Below the pieces are notes generated by a model, which was not told where the DNA came from, ran no database searches, and saw only the letters and a program-made list of their open reading frames with translations. A stretch of DNA of 64,000 nucleotides from positions 124,001 through 188,000 of the forward strand of contig NZ_FUYX01000004.1 in assembly GCF_900168195.1 (NCBI RefSeq). Reading direction: 5' to 3'. Source of the stretch: Allobosea thiooxidans (GTDB lineage Bacteria; Pseudomonadota; Alphaproteobacteria; Rhizobiales; Beijerinckiaceae). Shown piece by piece: positions 16,710 to 26,100 of the stretch (position 1 is the stretch's first letter; each line of letters starts with the position of its first letter). The position numbers and the translations under genes were made by a program.

Positions 16710-18911
16710 TCAGGCCGCCTTCTTCTCCGCCGTGCCGTAGAAGCTCTCGCCGGTCTTGGCCATGCGCTTCAGCAGCCGGTTCGGCTTGAAGCGCTCGCCA
16801 TGGGCCTTGGCCAGCTTCTCGCAGAGCTTCACGAAGACGGCCGCGCCCATATTGTCGATATAGGAGAGCGTGCCGCCCGAGAACGGCGCGAAGCCGAAGC
16901 CGATGATCGAGCCGACATCGGCCTCGCGCGGATCGGTGACCACGCCCTCCTCATAGGTGCGCGCAGCTTCGAGTGCCTGCGTCACCAGCAGGCGGTGCTT
17001 CAGCTCCTCCATGTCGACGCTGTCGGGATTAAGCTGCTTGCCGACGAGATCGGCGAGACCCGGCCAGAGCCGCTTCGGCCCAACTTCCGGATAGTCGTAG
17101 AAGCCCTTCCTGTTTTTGCGGCCGAGCCGGCCATGCTTCTCGACCATGTCGGCGAGCAGCTTCTCCTGCGCCGGATCGACAGCGCTCTCGCCGAGCTGGG
17201 CTTTCGTGGCCTTCAGCACCTTGTAGGCGAGGTCGACCGCGACCTCGTCATTGAGCGAGAGCGGGCCGACCGGCATGCCGGCCTGCTTGCCGGCGGCCTC
17301 GATCATCGCCGGCGGCACGCCCTCCATCAGCATCAGATGGCCTTCGCGGATATAGTTGCCGACGCAGCGATTGGCGTAGAAGCCGCGGGTGTCGTTGACG
17401 ACGATCGGCGTCTTCTTGATGGCGCGGACATAGTCCAGCGCCATGGCGAGCGCCTTCTTGCCGGTCTTCTTGGCCATGATGACCTCGACCAGCAGCATTT
17501 TCTCGACCGGCGAGAAGAAATGGATGCCGATGAAGTTCTTCGGCCGCTCGGAATGGGCGGCGAGGCCGGTGATCGGCAGCGTCGAGGTGTTGGAGCCGAA
17601 GATGGTCCGCGGGCCGACCACAGCCTCGACCTTGGCGATGACCTCGGCCTTGACCTTCGGGTCCTCGAACACGGCCTCGACGATCAGGTCGCAGCCCTTG
17701 AGATCGGCATAGTCGGCGGAAGCCTTGATCCGGCTGAGCAGCGCGTCGCGGTCCGCGGTCTTGGCACGGCCCTTCATGATCTGGTCGGAGACCAGCTTGT
17801 GCGAATAGGCCTTGCCCTTCTCGGCAGCCTCGACGTCCTTGTCGACCAGCACGACGTCGAGGCCGGCCAGCGCGGTGACATAGGCGATGCCGGCGCCCAT
17901 GAAGCCCGCGCCGACGACGCCGACCTTCTTGAGTTTGGACGGCGGCACATCGGCCGGGCGGCGGGCGCCCTTGTTCAGCTCCTGCATCGAGACGAAGAGC
18001 GAGCGGATCATCGAAGCCGCCTCCTTCGTCCGCAGAATCTTGGCGAAGTAGCGGCTCTCGACCTTGAGCGCGAGGTCGATCGGCAGCTGCAGCCCCTCAT
18101 AGACGGCCGAGAGGATGGCGCGGGCGGCCGGATAGTTGTCGTTGGTCTCGCGGCGATAGATCGCGTTGGCCGGCGGCCAGATCTGCATGCCGGCCGGCGA
18201 ATGCACCTTGTTGGAGGGCAGCTTGAAGCCCTTCTGGTCCCAGGGCTGCGTCGCCTGCGGATTGGCCTTGAGCCAGTCCTTGGCGTTCTGGACGATATCG
18301 GCGCGCGGCAGGACGGCATGGACGAGGCCGGAATTGCGTGCCGGCAGCGACTTCATCTGCTCGCCCTTGAACATCATCTGGAGCGCGTCGCCGGTCTGCA
18401 TCAGCCGCGCCACGCGCTGGGTGCCGCCGGCGCCGGGGAAGAGCCCGACCTTGATCTCGGGCAGGCCGACGCGGGTCGAAGCATCGTCGGAGACGACGCG
18501 ATACTGGCAGGCGAGCGAGAGTTCGAAGGCACCGCCGAGGCAGACGCCGTGGATCGCAGCGGCGAAGGGTTTTCCGCAGGTCTCGAGCTTGCGGTAGAGT
18601 TGGCTGAGCTTGCGGCTCTCGTCGAAGAAGCTCTGCAGCGCGACCTGCTCGCCCTTTTCCTTGGCAAGCTTCACATAGAGATCGCGCAGGCCCTGGAGCA
18701 TGGTGAGGTCGGCGCCGCCGGAGAAGCTCTCCTTGCCGGAGGTGACGACGCAACCCTTGATCGCCTCGTCAGCGGCGACCTTGTCGACGATCCGGTTCAG
18801 CTCTTCCATCACCTCGGGGGTGATGACGTTCATCGAGCGGCCGGGCATGTCCCAGGTCGCCACCGCAATGCCGTCGGCGTCGGTCTCGAAGCGGAAATTG
18901 GTGAGGTTCAT
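16710..18911 (-). CDS. fadJ: Fatty-acid oxidation multifunctional enzyme (enoyl-CoA hydratase / 3-hydroxyacyl-CoA dehydrogenase)
   Basis: 733 residues, FadB/FadJ type. An N-terminal crotonase domain (about 1-200; GGADLTMLQG, AIHGVCLGGAFELSLACQYR) is joined to an NAD-binding 3-hydroxyacyl-CoA dehydrogenase (KVGVVGAGFMGAGIAYV near residue 325; NTSTLPITGLA; FIGIHFFSPVEKM) and its C-terminal dimerisation region. It performs the second and third steps of beta-oxidation. An AGGGAGAG site precedes the ATG and the thiolase stop lies 23 nt upstream, so the two are co-transcribed. The symbol fadJ is chosen by resemblance; fadB is equally defensible. Confidence 0.93.
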   Translation of the reverse strand: MNLTNFRFETDADGIAVATWDMPGRSMNVITPEVMEELNRIVDKVAADEAIKGCVVTSGKESFSGGADLTMLQGLRDLYVKLAKEKGEQVALQSFFDESRKLSQLYRKLETCGKPFAAAIHGVCLGGAFELSLACQYRVVSDDASTRVGLPEIKVGLFPGAGGTQRVARLMQTGDALQMMFKGEQMKSLPARNSGLVHAVLPRADIVQNAKDWLKANPQATQPWDQKGFKLPSNKVHSPAGMQIWPPANAIYRRETNDNYPAARAILSAVYEGLQLPIDLALKVESRYFAKILRTKEAASMIRSLFVSMQELNKGARRPADVPPSKLKKVGVVGAGFMGAGIAYVTALAGLDVVLVDKDVEAAEKGKAYSHKLVSDQIMKGRAKTADRDALLSRIKASADYADLKGCDLIVEAVFEDPKVKAEVIAKVEAVVGPRTIFGSNTSTLPITGLAAHSERPKNFIGIHFFSPVEKMLLVEVIMAKKTGKKALAMALDYVRAIKKTPIVVNDTRGFYANRCVGNYIREGHLMLMEGVPPAMIEAAGKQAGMPVGPLSLNDEVAVDLAYKVLKATKAQLGESAVDPAQEKLLADMVEKHGRLGRKNRKGFYDYPEVGPKRLWPGLADLVGKQLNPDSVDMEELKHRLLVTQALEAARTYEEGVVTDPREADVGSIIGFGFAPFSGGTLSYIDNMGAAVFVKLCEKLAKAHGERFKPNRLLKRMAKTGESFYGTAEKKAA

Positions 18912-18934
18912 GATCTCTCTCCCTGCCCTTCCGC

Positions 18935-20143
18935 TCAGACGCGCTCGATGATGGTGGCGACGCCCATGCCGACGGCGACACAGAGCGTCACCAGCGCGGT
19001 CTGCTTGTCCTGACGCTCCAGCTCGTCGAGCACGGTGCCGAGCACCATCGCGCCGGTCGCGCCGAGCGGATGGCCCATGGCGATGGCGCCGCCATTGACG
19101 TTGAGGATGGCGTCATCGATGTCGAGCGCCTGCTGGTAGCGCAGCACGACCGAGGAAAACGCCTCGTTCAGCTCGAAAAGGTCGATGTCCCTGGTGGTCA
19201 TGCCCGCCTTCTTCAGGACGCGCTCGGTGACGTCGATCGGGCCGGTCAGCATCAGCGCGAGATCCGAACCGAGCGTGGCGAAGGCCTTGATGCGGGCGCG
19301 GGGCTTCAGGCCCGCAGCCTTGCCGGCCCGCTTCGAGCCGACGAGCACGGCAGCGGCACCGTCGACGATGCCGGAGGAATTACCGGCGTGATGGACGTGG
19401 TTGATGAACTCGACATCGGGATGTGCGGCGGTCGCGACCGCATCGAAGCCACCCATCTCGCCCATCTGGACGAAGGAAGGCTTCAGCGCCGCCAGCGCCT
19501 GCATGTTGGCGTCGGGTCGAATGGTCTCGTCATGGTCGAGGATGGTGAGGCCGTTGACATCGGTGACCGGGATCACCGAGTTCTTGAAGCGACCCTCCTT
19601 CCAGGCCTGAGCGGCCCGCTGGTGCGAGCGCACGGCGAAGGCGTCGACGTCGTCACGCGAGAAGCCGTATTTCGTCGCGATCAGATCGGCCGAGACGCCC
19701 TGCGGCATGAAATAGGTATCGATCGCGACGCTGGGATCGACCGCGATGCCGAAGCCGGAGGCGCCCATGCCGACGCGCGACATGGATTCGACGCCGCCGC
19801 CGATCGCCATCTCCTTCTGGCCGGACATGACCTGCGCCGCGGCGAGGTTCACCGCATCCAGGCCCGAGGCGCAGAAGCGGTTGATCTGCACGCCCGGCAC
19901 TTCCTTGCCATAGCCGGCCTTGAGCGCGACGGTGCGGGCGATGTCGGCGGCGGCCTCGCCGACCGGATCGACGCAGCCCATGACCACGTCCTCGACGAGG
20001 AGCGGGTCGAGGTTGCTGCGGTCCTTGATGGCGCGGAGTGCCTGGGTGCCGAGCTCGATCGCCGTGACTTCGTGGAGCGAGCCGTCCGCCTTGCCCTTGC
20101 CGCGCGGCGTGCGGACGTGATCGTAGATGAATGCGTCTGCCAT
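18935..20143 (-). CDS. Acetyl-CoA C-acyltransferase (thiolase)
   Basis: 402 residues, thiolase fold. The acyl-enzyme cysteine is in [13 protein letters not shown]. The [10 protein letters not shown] segment, the HPLGATGA histidine motif and the C-terminal cysteine in [10 protein letters not shown] are visible. It thiolytically releases acetyl-CoA in beta-oxidation. It lies 23 nt upstream of the fadJ-type gene on the same strand and is separated from the acyl-CoA dehydrogenase by a 131-bp palindromic repeat. I chose the ATG at 20143 ([15 protein letters not shown]), where family homology starts. FadA-like; the symbol is left blank because several thiolase paralogs are usual. Confidence 0.93.
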   Translation of the reverse strand: MADAFIYDHVRTPRGKGKADGSLHEVTAIELGTQALRAIKDRSNLDPLLVEDVVMGCVDPVGEAAADIARTVALKAGYGKEVPGVQINRFCASGLDAVNLAAAQVMSGQKEMAIGGGVESMSRVGMGASGFGIAVDPSVAIDTYFMPQGVSADLIATKYGFSRDDVDAFAVRSHQRAAQAWKEGRFKNSVIPVTDVNGLTILDHDETIRPDANMQALAALKPSFVQMGEMGGFDAVATAAHPDVEFINHVHHAGNSSGIVDGAAAVLVGSKRAGKAAGLKPRARIKAFATLGSDLALMLTGPIDVTERVLKKAGMTTRDIDLFELNEAFSSVVLRYQQALDIDDAILNVNGGAIAMGHPLGATGAMVLGTVLDELERQDKQTALVTLCVAVGMGVATIIERV

Positions 20144-20190
20144 GGGGGCCTCCCGGGCGTGCCGCAGCAAGCGGCCGTCTTGTCTGGAAA

Positions 20191-20321
20191 CTCAGCCCTC
20201 ATCCTGAGGAGCGCTTCCATCGGAAGCGCGTCTCGAAGGATGCTCCAGAAGGTGCTTCCTTCGCAAACTGGATCATCCTTCGAGACGCCGCGTTCCGCGG
20301 CTCCTCAGGATGAGGGCTGAG
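20191..20321. repeat. Long palindromic repeat, copy 2, inside the beta-oxidation block
   Basis: Outer 22-bp arms at 20191-20212 and 20300-20321 are perfect complements (CTCAGCCCTCATCCTGAGG and on). Inner arms GCGTCTCGAAGGATG (20228-20242) and CATCCTTCGAGACGC (20274-20288) are also perfect. The element fills most of the gap between the acyl-CoA dehydrogenase stop (20330) and the thiolase start (20143). It may attenuate or process the transcript. Confidence 0.9.
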
Positions 20322-20329
20322 CAGGTTGG

Positions 20330-22126
20330 TCAGAACTGCTCAGGCGCCAGCGCCATGGTCGTGTCGGCGCCCGCCGTGATCCGCGCGAGGTGGGCGGCGG
20401 TCTCCGGCAGGGTGCGCTCCATGAAGAAGCGCGCCGTCACCAGCTTGGCGTTCATCCGCTCGGTCGCGCCGTCGGCGCCGGCCTTGAGCTTCTCCTGCGC
20501 GGCCTTGGCCATCTTCGCCCACATGTAGCCGAGCGAGACCAGGCCGAGCAGGTGCATGAAGTCGCTCGCGCCGGCGCCCGCATTGTCGGGCTTGGCGAGC
20601 GCGTTGTTCATGAACCACATCGCCGCCTGCTGCAGGTGGCCCAAAGAGACCTGGAGGGGCCCGAGCAGAGGCTTCAGCGCCTCGTTCTCGGCGTTCTCCT
20701 TCATGAAGCCGCCGACCTCGTTGAAGAAGGCCATGATGGCGCGGCCGCCGTCGCGGCCAAGCTTGCGGCCGACGAGGTCCATCGCCTGCACGCCGTTGGC
20801 GCCCTCGTAGATCATGGCGATGCGGGCATCACGCACGAACTGCTCGACGCCGGTCTCAGCGATGTAGCCGTGGCCGCCGAACATCTGCTGGGCCTTCACG
20901 GCGTTGTCGAAGCCGATATCGGTGAGCACGCCCTTGAGCACCGGCGTCATCAGGCCGAGCTGGTCGTCGGCCGCCTGGCGCTCGGCCGCATCGCCGGAGC
21001 GATGGGCGATGTCGGATTGCAGCGCGTTCCAGAGCACGAAAGCGCGGGCCGCCTCGTTGAACGCCTTGATCGACATCAGCGTGCGGCGGACATCGGGATG
21101 GACGATGATCGGATCGGCCGGGCCGGCTGCGTTCTTCGGGCCGGTCAGCGCGCGGCCCTGCAGGCGCTCCTTGGCGTAGACGACCGCGTTCTGATAGGCG
21201 ACCTCGGACTGGGCGAGCCCCTGGATCGCGACGCCGAGGCGGGCCTCGTTCATCATCACGAACATGGCGTTGAGGCCCTTGTTCTCGGCGCCGACGAGCC
21301 AGCCCTGCGCGCCGTCATAGTTCATGACGCAGGTGGCGTTGCCGTGGATGCCCATCTTGTGCTCGATCGAGCCGCAGGAGACGTGGTTGTTCTCTCCGAC
21401 CGAGCCATCCCCGCCGATCTTGTTGCGCGGCACGACGAAGAGCGAGATGCCCTTGGTGCCGGCCGGCGCCCCCTCGATGCGGGCAAGCACGAGGTGAATG
21501 ATGTTCTCGGTGATGTCCTGCTCGCCGGCCGAAATGAAGATCTTCGTGCCGGTGATGGCGTAGGAGCCGTCGCCATTCGGCACGGCCTTGGTCTTGAGCA
21601 GGCCGAGATCGGTGCCGCAATGCGGCTCGGTCAGGTTCATCGTGCCCGACCATTTGCCCTCGATCATCTTCGGCAGATAGGCTCGCTTCTGCTCGTCCGA
21701 GCCGTGGACATAGAGCGCGGCGAGCGCGCCCATGGTCAGGCCGGGATACATGGCGAAGGCCATGTTCGCGGCGGAAGCGTATTCGTTCATCACGGCGCCG
21801 AGCGTATAGGGCAGGCCCTGGCCGCCATATTCCGGGTCCATGGCGAGACCGATCCAGCCACCGCCGGCATAGGCCTCATAGGCCTCCTTGAAGCCCTTCG
21901 GCGTGGTCACGCTGCCATCGGCGTTGCGGGTGCAACCCTCCTGGTCACCGGAATGGTTGAGCGGCTGGAGAACCTCCTCGCAGAGCCTGGCGCCCTCGCC
22001 GAGCACGGCCTCGATCACGTCCGCGCTCGCATCGGCGAAGCCCGGCAGGTTGTTGTAGCGCTCGATGTTGAAAACGTCGTTGAGCAGGAAAAGCGTATCG
22101 TCGACGGGCGCCTTGTAGACCGGCAT
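20330..22126 (-). CDS. Acyl-CoA dehydrogenase (long form with C-terminal extension)
   Basis: 598 residues, FAD-dependent acyl-CoA dehydrogenase that starts beta-oxidation. Visible are the N-terminal MPVYKAPVDDTLFLLNDV typical of this subgroup, the FAD-binding MNLTEPHCGTDLGL, ITGTKIFISAGEQD, and the catalytic Glu region IYEGANGVQAMDLVGRKL. About 150 extra residues follow the standard domain, as in the family with a C-terminal acyl-CoA dehydrogenase extension. GGGAGG lies 6 nt before the ATG. It is the first gene of the block (dehydrogenase, thiolase, FadJ-type), and a 30-bp palindrome lies 50 nt upstream. The MerR gene further upstream is the likely regulator. Confidence 0.93.
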   Translation of the reverse strand: MPVYKAPVDDTLFLLNDVFNIERYNNLPGFADASADVIEAVLGEGARLCEEVLQPLNHSGDQEGCTRNADGSVTTPKGFKEAYEAYAGGGWIGLAMDPEYGGQGLPYTLGAVMNEYASAANMAFAMYPGLTMGALAALYVHGSDEQKRAYLPKMIEGKWSGTMNLTEPHCGTDLGLLKTKAVPNGDGSYAITGTKIFISAGEQDITENIIHLVLARIEGAPAGTKGISLFVVPRNKIGGDGSVGENNHVSCGSIEHKMGIHGNATCVMNYDGAQGWLVGAENKGLNAMFVMMNEARLGVAIQGLAQSEVAYQNAVVYAKERLQGRALTGPKNAAGPADPIIVHPDVRRTLMSIKAFNEAARAFVLWNALQSDIAHRSGDAAERQAADDQLGLMTPVLKGVLTDIGFDNAVKAQQMFGGHGYIAETGVEQFVRDARIAMIYEGANGVQAMDLVGRKLGRDGGRAIMAFFNEVGGFMKENAENEALKPLLGPLQVSLGHLQQAAMWFMNNALAKPDNAGAGASDFMHLLGLVSLGYMWAKMAKAAQEKLKAGADGATERMNAKLVTARFFMERTLPETAAHLARITAGADTTMALAPEQF

Positions 22127-22175
22127 CGTGGTCCTCCCTCTCCTCGTCGGGCAGCCGCTCAGTCACGTGGCCGCC

Positions 22176-22205
22176 ACTAGATAGTTCATATATAAACAAT
22201 CTAGT
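22176..22205. promoter_or_regulatory. 30-bp near-perfect palindrome, probable operator of the acyl-CoA dehydrogenase gene
   Basis: Arms ACTAGATAGTT (22176-22186) and AACAATCTAGT (22195-22205) match at 10 of 11 positions around an AT-only spacer, in an otherwise GC-rich genome. Each arm contains the rare tetranucleotide CTAG. It lies 50 nt upstream of the start codon, where a promoter is expected. Size fits a TetR- or MerR-type dimer; the adjacent MerR protein is a candidate binder. Confidence 0.6.
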
Positions 22206-22266
22206 CGGACTTGCAACCATAGCGCAGGACTTTGTCGCGAGGCTGACGATCACTCGGCGGGGCGCA

Positions 22267-22297
22267 ACAAAAAACCCCGGCGAAGCCGGGGTTTTAA
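22267..22297 (-). terminator. Intrinsic terminator of the merR-type gene
   Basis: On the minus strand a GC-rich stem (AAAACCCCGGC / GCCGGGGTTTT) closes on a short TTC loop and is followed by a T run. It lies 23 nt after the merR stop codon and separates it from the acyl-CoA dehydrogenase promoter. Confidence 0.93.
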
Positions 22298-22319
22298 AAG
22301 CCGTAGCGGCCGTCCGGCC

Positions 22320-22775
22320 TCAGGCCTTGGGCATACGCGCCAGCGAGGCTTCGAGCTCAGCGATCGCGCTCTCGATCTCGGCGCGCTGGCTGCGGAGCAG
22401 ATCGAGCTGCTCGACGATCTGGTCGCGGCTGAGCTGGAGCCCGCCCACCGAGGTGGCCTTGGCGCCGGAAGCGCTCTTTGCCTCTTCGTTGGCAAGCATG
22501 GCGCGGATCTCGACCAGGGTGAAGCCGAGCTGCTTGCCCTTCAGGATCAGCGCGAGGCGGGCGCGGTCACGGGCGGAATAGATCCGCGTCATGCCGGAGC
22601 GTGCCGGGGCAAGCAGGCCGCGCGATTCGTAGAAGCGGAGCGTGCGGAGCGTCACTCCGAAGTCGCGGGCGAGATCGCTGATGGAAAATTCGCCGTCGGC
22701 TTCGGTTTCGGCCGGCGAGGCGGCTGTGCGCGCTTCCTGAGTCGAAGCAACCATAGCGAGGCTGTGGCGTGACAT
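22320..22775 (-). CDS. MerR-family transcriptional regulator
   Basis: 151 residues. A MerR winged helix-turn-helix (about 30-100: FSISDLARDFGVTLRTLRFYESRGLLAPARSG) is followed by a coiled-coil dimer helix (LSRDQIVEQLDLLRSQRAEIESAIAELEASL). There is no C-terminal effector domain and no cysteine metal site. Its position beside acyl-CoA dehydrogenase, thiolase and FadJ-type genes resembles regulators of fatty-acid or branched-chain degradation in proteobacteria; control of these genes is inferred from context. The first ~28 residues are low-complexity, so a later start (for example MVASTQEA at 22754) is possible. Confidence 0.88.
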   Translation of the reverse strand: MSRHSLAMVASTQEARTAASPAETEADGEFSISDLARDFGVTLRTLRFYESRGLLAPARSGMTRIYSARDRARLALILKGKQLGFTLVEIRAMLANEEAKSASGAKATSVGGLQLSRDQIVEQLDLLRSQRAEIESAIAELEASLARMPKA

Positions 22776-23143
22776 GGAGGCTTGTATCCTTCGAGAACGT
22801 CGAATGGGAATTCGAATCGCCGATCCTCTGCCGGCGTCGATCGATAAACTCGAAATAGGATACCTGCTCTCGTTGCGTCAGGTAATGTGACCTTTTGCCA
22901 GGGTAAGTTACCGTTACGCCCCCCTCCCCACCCGCCTTCCCATGCGTCATTCGGGAAAAATTAACGGTCGCCGGCCCGATTCTTAACTCGCTGTTTACCA
23001 TGCCGGCCAAATGTCGGAGGCGCGCATCGGCGTCGTGGCTGCCTCAACGCTATTTTCACGACTTGCCAAGGTTCGCGCGGAGGGCAGCGGCATCAGGGGG
23101 CTGCGCCCGCCGTGAAGGTAGGGCCCCGTAGGCGAGCGAGAAC
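22776..23143. other. 368-nt intergenic region between merR-type and podJ-type genes
   Basis: No gene seen. It is AT-richer than its surroundings and holds short dyads (AGGTaatgtgACCT near 22880; GGTAAgTTACC near 22902), two GANTC sites (GAATC near 22815; GATTC at 22978-22982) and a CtrA-like sequence at 22983-22997. It must contain both divergent promoters. Confidence 0.5.
22983..22997 (+). promoter_or_regulatory. CtrA-like box next to a GANTC site, upstream of podJ-type gene
   Basis: TTAA-N7-TTTA differs by one base from the CtrA consensus TTAA-N7-TTAA. A CcrM methylation site, GATTC, directly abuts it (22978-22982). It lies about 150 nt before the start codon of a PodJ-like cell-polarity gene. 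The match is weak evidence alone. Confidence 0.3.
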
Positions 23144-26100
23144 ATGGCCAACAGCTTGCCCTGGAGCGTCAAGGGCGTCGATCCCCGGACGCGCGATGCG
23201 GCGAAGGCAGCGGCCCGGCGTGCCGGCATGACGCTCGGCGCATGGCTCGACCACAAGATCCGCGACGAAGGCGAGGCCCCCGAAGCGGCCCCCGCCAGGC
23301 CCGAGCAGCTCGACATCGCCGGCCTTTCCGAACGGCTCGCCCGGCTCTCGCAGGGGCAGACGGAGACCGCGCCGCGCAGCTTCGCGCCCGGGCCCTCGCG
23401 CGCCGAGCTGGAAAGCTTCGTCAACCAGGCCGCCGCCATGGAGCGCATGACCCGCGAAGCGAGCAGCCGCACCGCCGGCGCGCTGGACTCGATCGCCCGC
23501 TGGATCGAGAAGACCGAGGATCGTCTGTCGTCGAGCGAGCGTGGCGCCGCCGAGCGGCAGGAGCGCGCGACCGGCGTGATCGCCGAAGCGATCAAGACCA
23601 TGGGCGAGCGGATCGCCGAGATCGAGCGCCGCAGCCAGGAAACCAGTCACAGCCGTGCCGAGCCGACCGCGCGCCTCGCCTTCAACCGCGAAGGGCTGGC
23701 GGCCGCCGTCACCGATATCCGTACGCGCCAGCGGGTGCTCGACAGCGACGAGACGCCCGCATCGCGCCCGGCCGTCGGGCCCGAGCGCCTCTCGGCGCTG
23801 CGCGAGGATCTGCGCGAGCTCGGCTCACGGCTCGCCTCCGAAGGCCGGCGCCCGGCGCAGGGACAGCGCCCTGCCGCCCCGTTCCGCCAGGCAGAGGTCG
23901 GCAATCTCGAAAACCGGATCGCCGATCTGGCCGACCGTCTCGACCGCTTCGACCGGCGCGACAGCTTCGAGCCGTTGCTCAAGCCGCTGGCGCGAATCGA
24001 GGCCGAGGTATCGCGGCTTTCCCAGGATCGCGCCGGCGACGGCTATCAGCGCTTCCAGCTGGAGATCGCGCATCTCGCCGCCAAGGTCGAGGCGCTCACC
24101 ACGCGCGGAGGCGAGGCCGCGAATCTCACGCCGGTGCTGCGCGACATCGCGGAGCTGCGCGAGATCATCGCCGCCGGCGGCCAGGACCGCAGGCTCGACG
24201 AGCTCGCCCAGCAGGTCGCCTCGCTCGGCTTCGAGGTCGGGCGCCTGCGCGAAGCCCAGCCCGACACGCGTGAACTCGGCCATCTCGCCGCCGCGATCGA
24301 GGACATTCGCGGCGCCGTGCTCTCGGGCCGCGGCCGTGACTTCGAGGCGGGGCCCCTCGCCGCCCTCGCATCCCAGATCGAGGCGTTGTCCTACAAGTTC
24401 GACGACATCGCGACCCAGCGCCCCAGCCATCATCTCGAGGAGCGGATCGACGCCCTGCAGCAGCGGATCGAGATCCTCGCCGAACAGGGTCCGTCGGCCG
24501 TCACGCGCCAGATCGAGGCGCTGGCGGGCCGCATCGAGAGCCTCTCCGCCTCGAGCCAGCTGACTCGCATGGTCGGCGCCGGCGAAAACGGGCTCGACCT
24601 CGGCCCGATCGAGCACATGCTGGGCCGCCTCGCCGACAAGATCGACGAGGCCGGCGCGCCCGGAGCGAGCTCGGAATCCTTCGAGGCGCTGGAGCAGCAG
24701 ATCTCCGGCATCGCCGCCCGCCTCGACGAGGCGGCGGCGACGCGCTCGGCCGAACACGGCATCGAACGCACGCTGCAGGACCTCGTCGTCCATCTGCGCT
24801 CGATGCGCGAGGAGACGGCGGCCGAGCGCGCCGCGCTCGTCCAGGCGGCCAGCACCTCCACCCCGGGCAAGAGCATCGCCGAGCTGTCGAGCCTGATGAC
24901 CGGGCTGCGCGACACCCATGTCTCGTCCGAACGCCAGACGCAGGATGCGCTTGGCGCCGTCCATCTCTCGCTGGAAGCGATCATGGCTCGGCTTTCCGGC
25001 CTCGAGGCCGAGTTGCAGGGCGAGCGCCGGAACGCCCCCTCGCGCCCGGCTCCTGCAGCCCGCGTCGAGGAGAAGCCGGCCCGGACCGTCCTGGCGGCCA
25101 CGGCCCGCGACGGCGGTGCGCCGGTGAGCGCTGCCGCGCAGGACCGTTTCGCTGCCCCGCTCGGCGAGGCCGGCCGCACTGAGGCGCCCGCGCCGCTACC
25201 CTCGGCTGCCTTCGACCTGCCGCTGGAGCCCGGCTCCGGCCGGCCGCGCACGGAGACCACCTCCGCCGGACAGGACGCGCAATCGGTGCGCCAGAGCCTG
25301 ATCGCCGCGGCCAGGCGCTCGGCCAAGGCCGCCAGCGAAGCAGCGGCGGCACCGACGACCGCGACGGAAGCGCCGGCCAAGGGCGGCAGCCGGCTCAAGG
25401 ACATCCTGGAGAAGCGCAAGCGGCCGCTCCTGCTCGGCCTCGCCGCCCTGATCCTGGCCATGGGCACTGCCCATCTGGTGACCGGCGCCCTGCGCGGCGA
25501 CGGCGCCAAGACCGCCAGCAGCGAGAGCCGCAACCTGGTCGCACCGCCGGCGCCCCAGCCGGAGGCGCCGGCCGAGCCGGCGCAGGTCCCCGCCAAGGAC
25601 CAGTCATCGGCGCTGACGCCGGCGCCGCAGGCTCCCGTAGCGGAGCCGACGCCGCCCCCCGCCGCTCCCGAGCAGACGGCGATGGCGCCGGCTGCACCCG
25701 TAGCGGCGGAAGCGCCGGCATCGGCCACTCCGGAGCCGGTCCAGCCCGTCACCGGCATCGGCGATCTCCCGGCCGGCTTCGGCAGCGCCGGGCTGCGCAA
25801 GGCGGCGCTCGACGGCGATGCCCGCGCGGTCTACGAGCTGGCGAGCCGCGCGGCTGACGGCCCGGCCGCCCAGCGCGACGCCAAGCTCGCCCTGCGCCTG
25901 TTCGAGCGCGCCGCCGTGGCCGGGCTCGCGCCCGCGCAGTTCCGCGTCGGCAACATGTTCGAGAAGGGCATCGGCACTCAGCGCGATCTCTCGCTCGCGC
26001 GCATCTGGTACCAGCGCGCCGCCGAGCGCGGCAACGCCAAGGCGATGCACAACCTCGCCGTGCTGCATGCCGAGGGCGTCAACGGCAAGCCGGACTACGC

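Noticed and set aside
16485..19013. Long plus-strand open frame opposite the FadJ-type gene
   Set aside because: Shadow of a gene with clear catalytic motifs; it also crosses the palindromic repeat.
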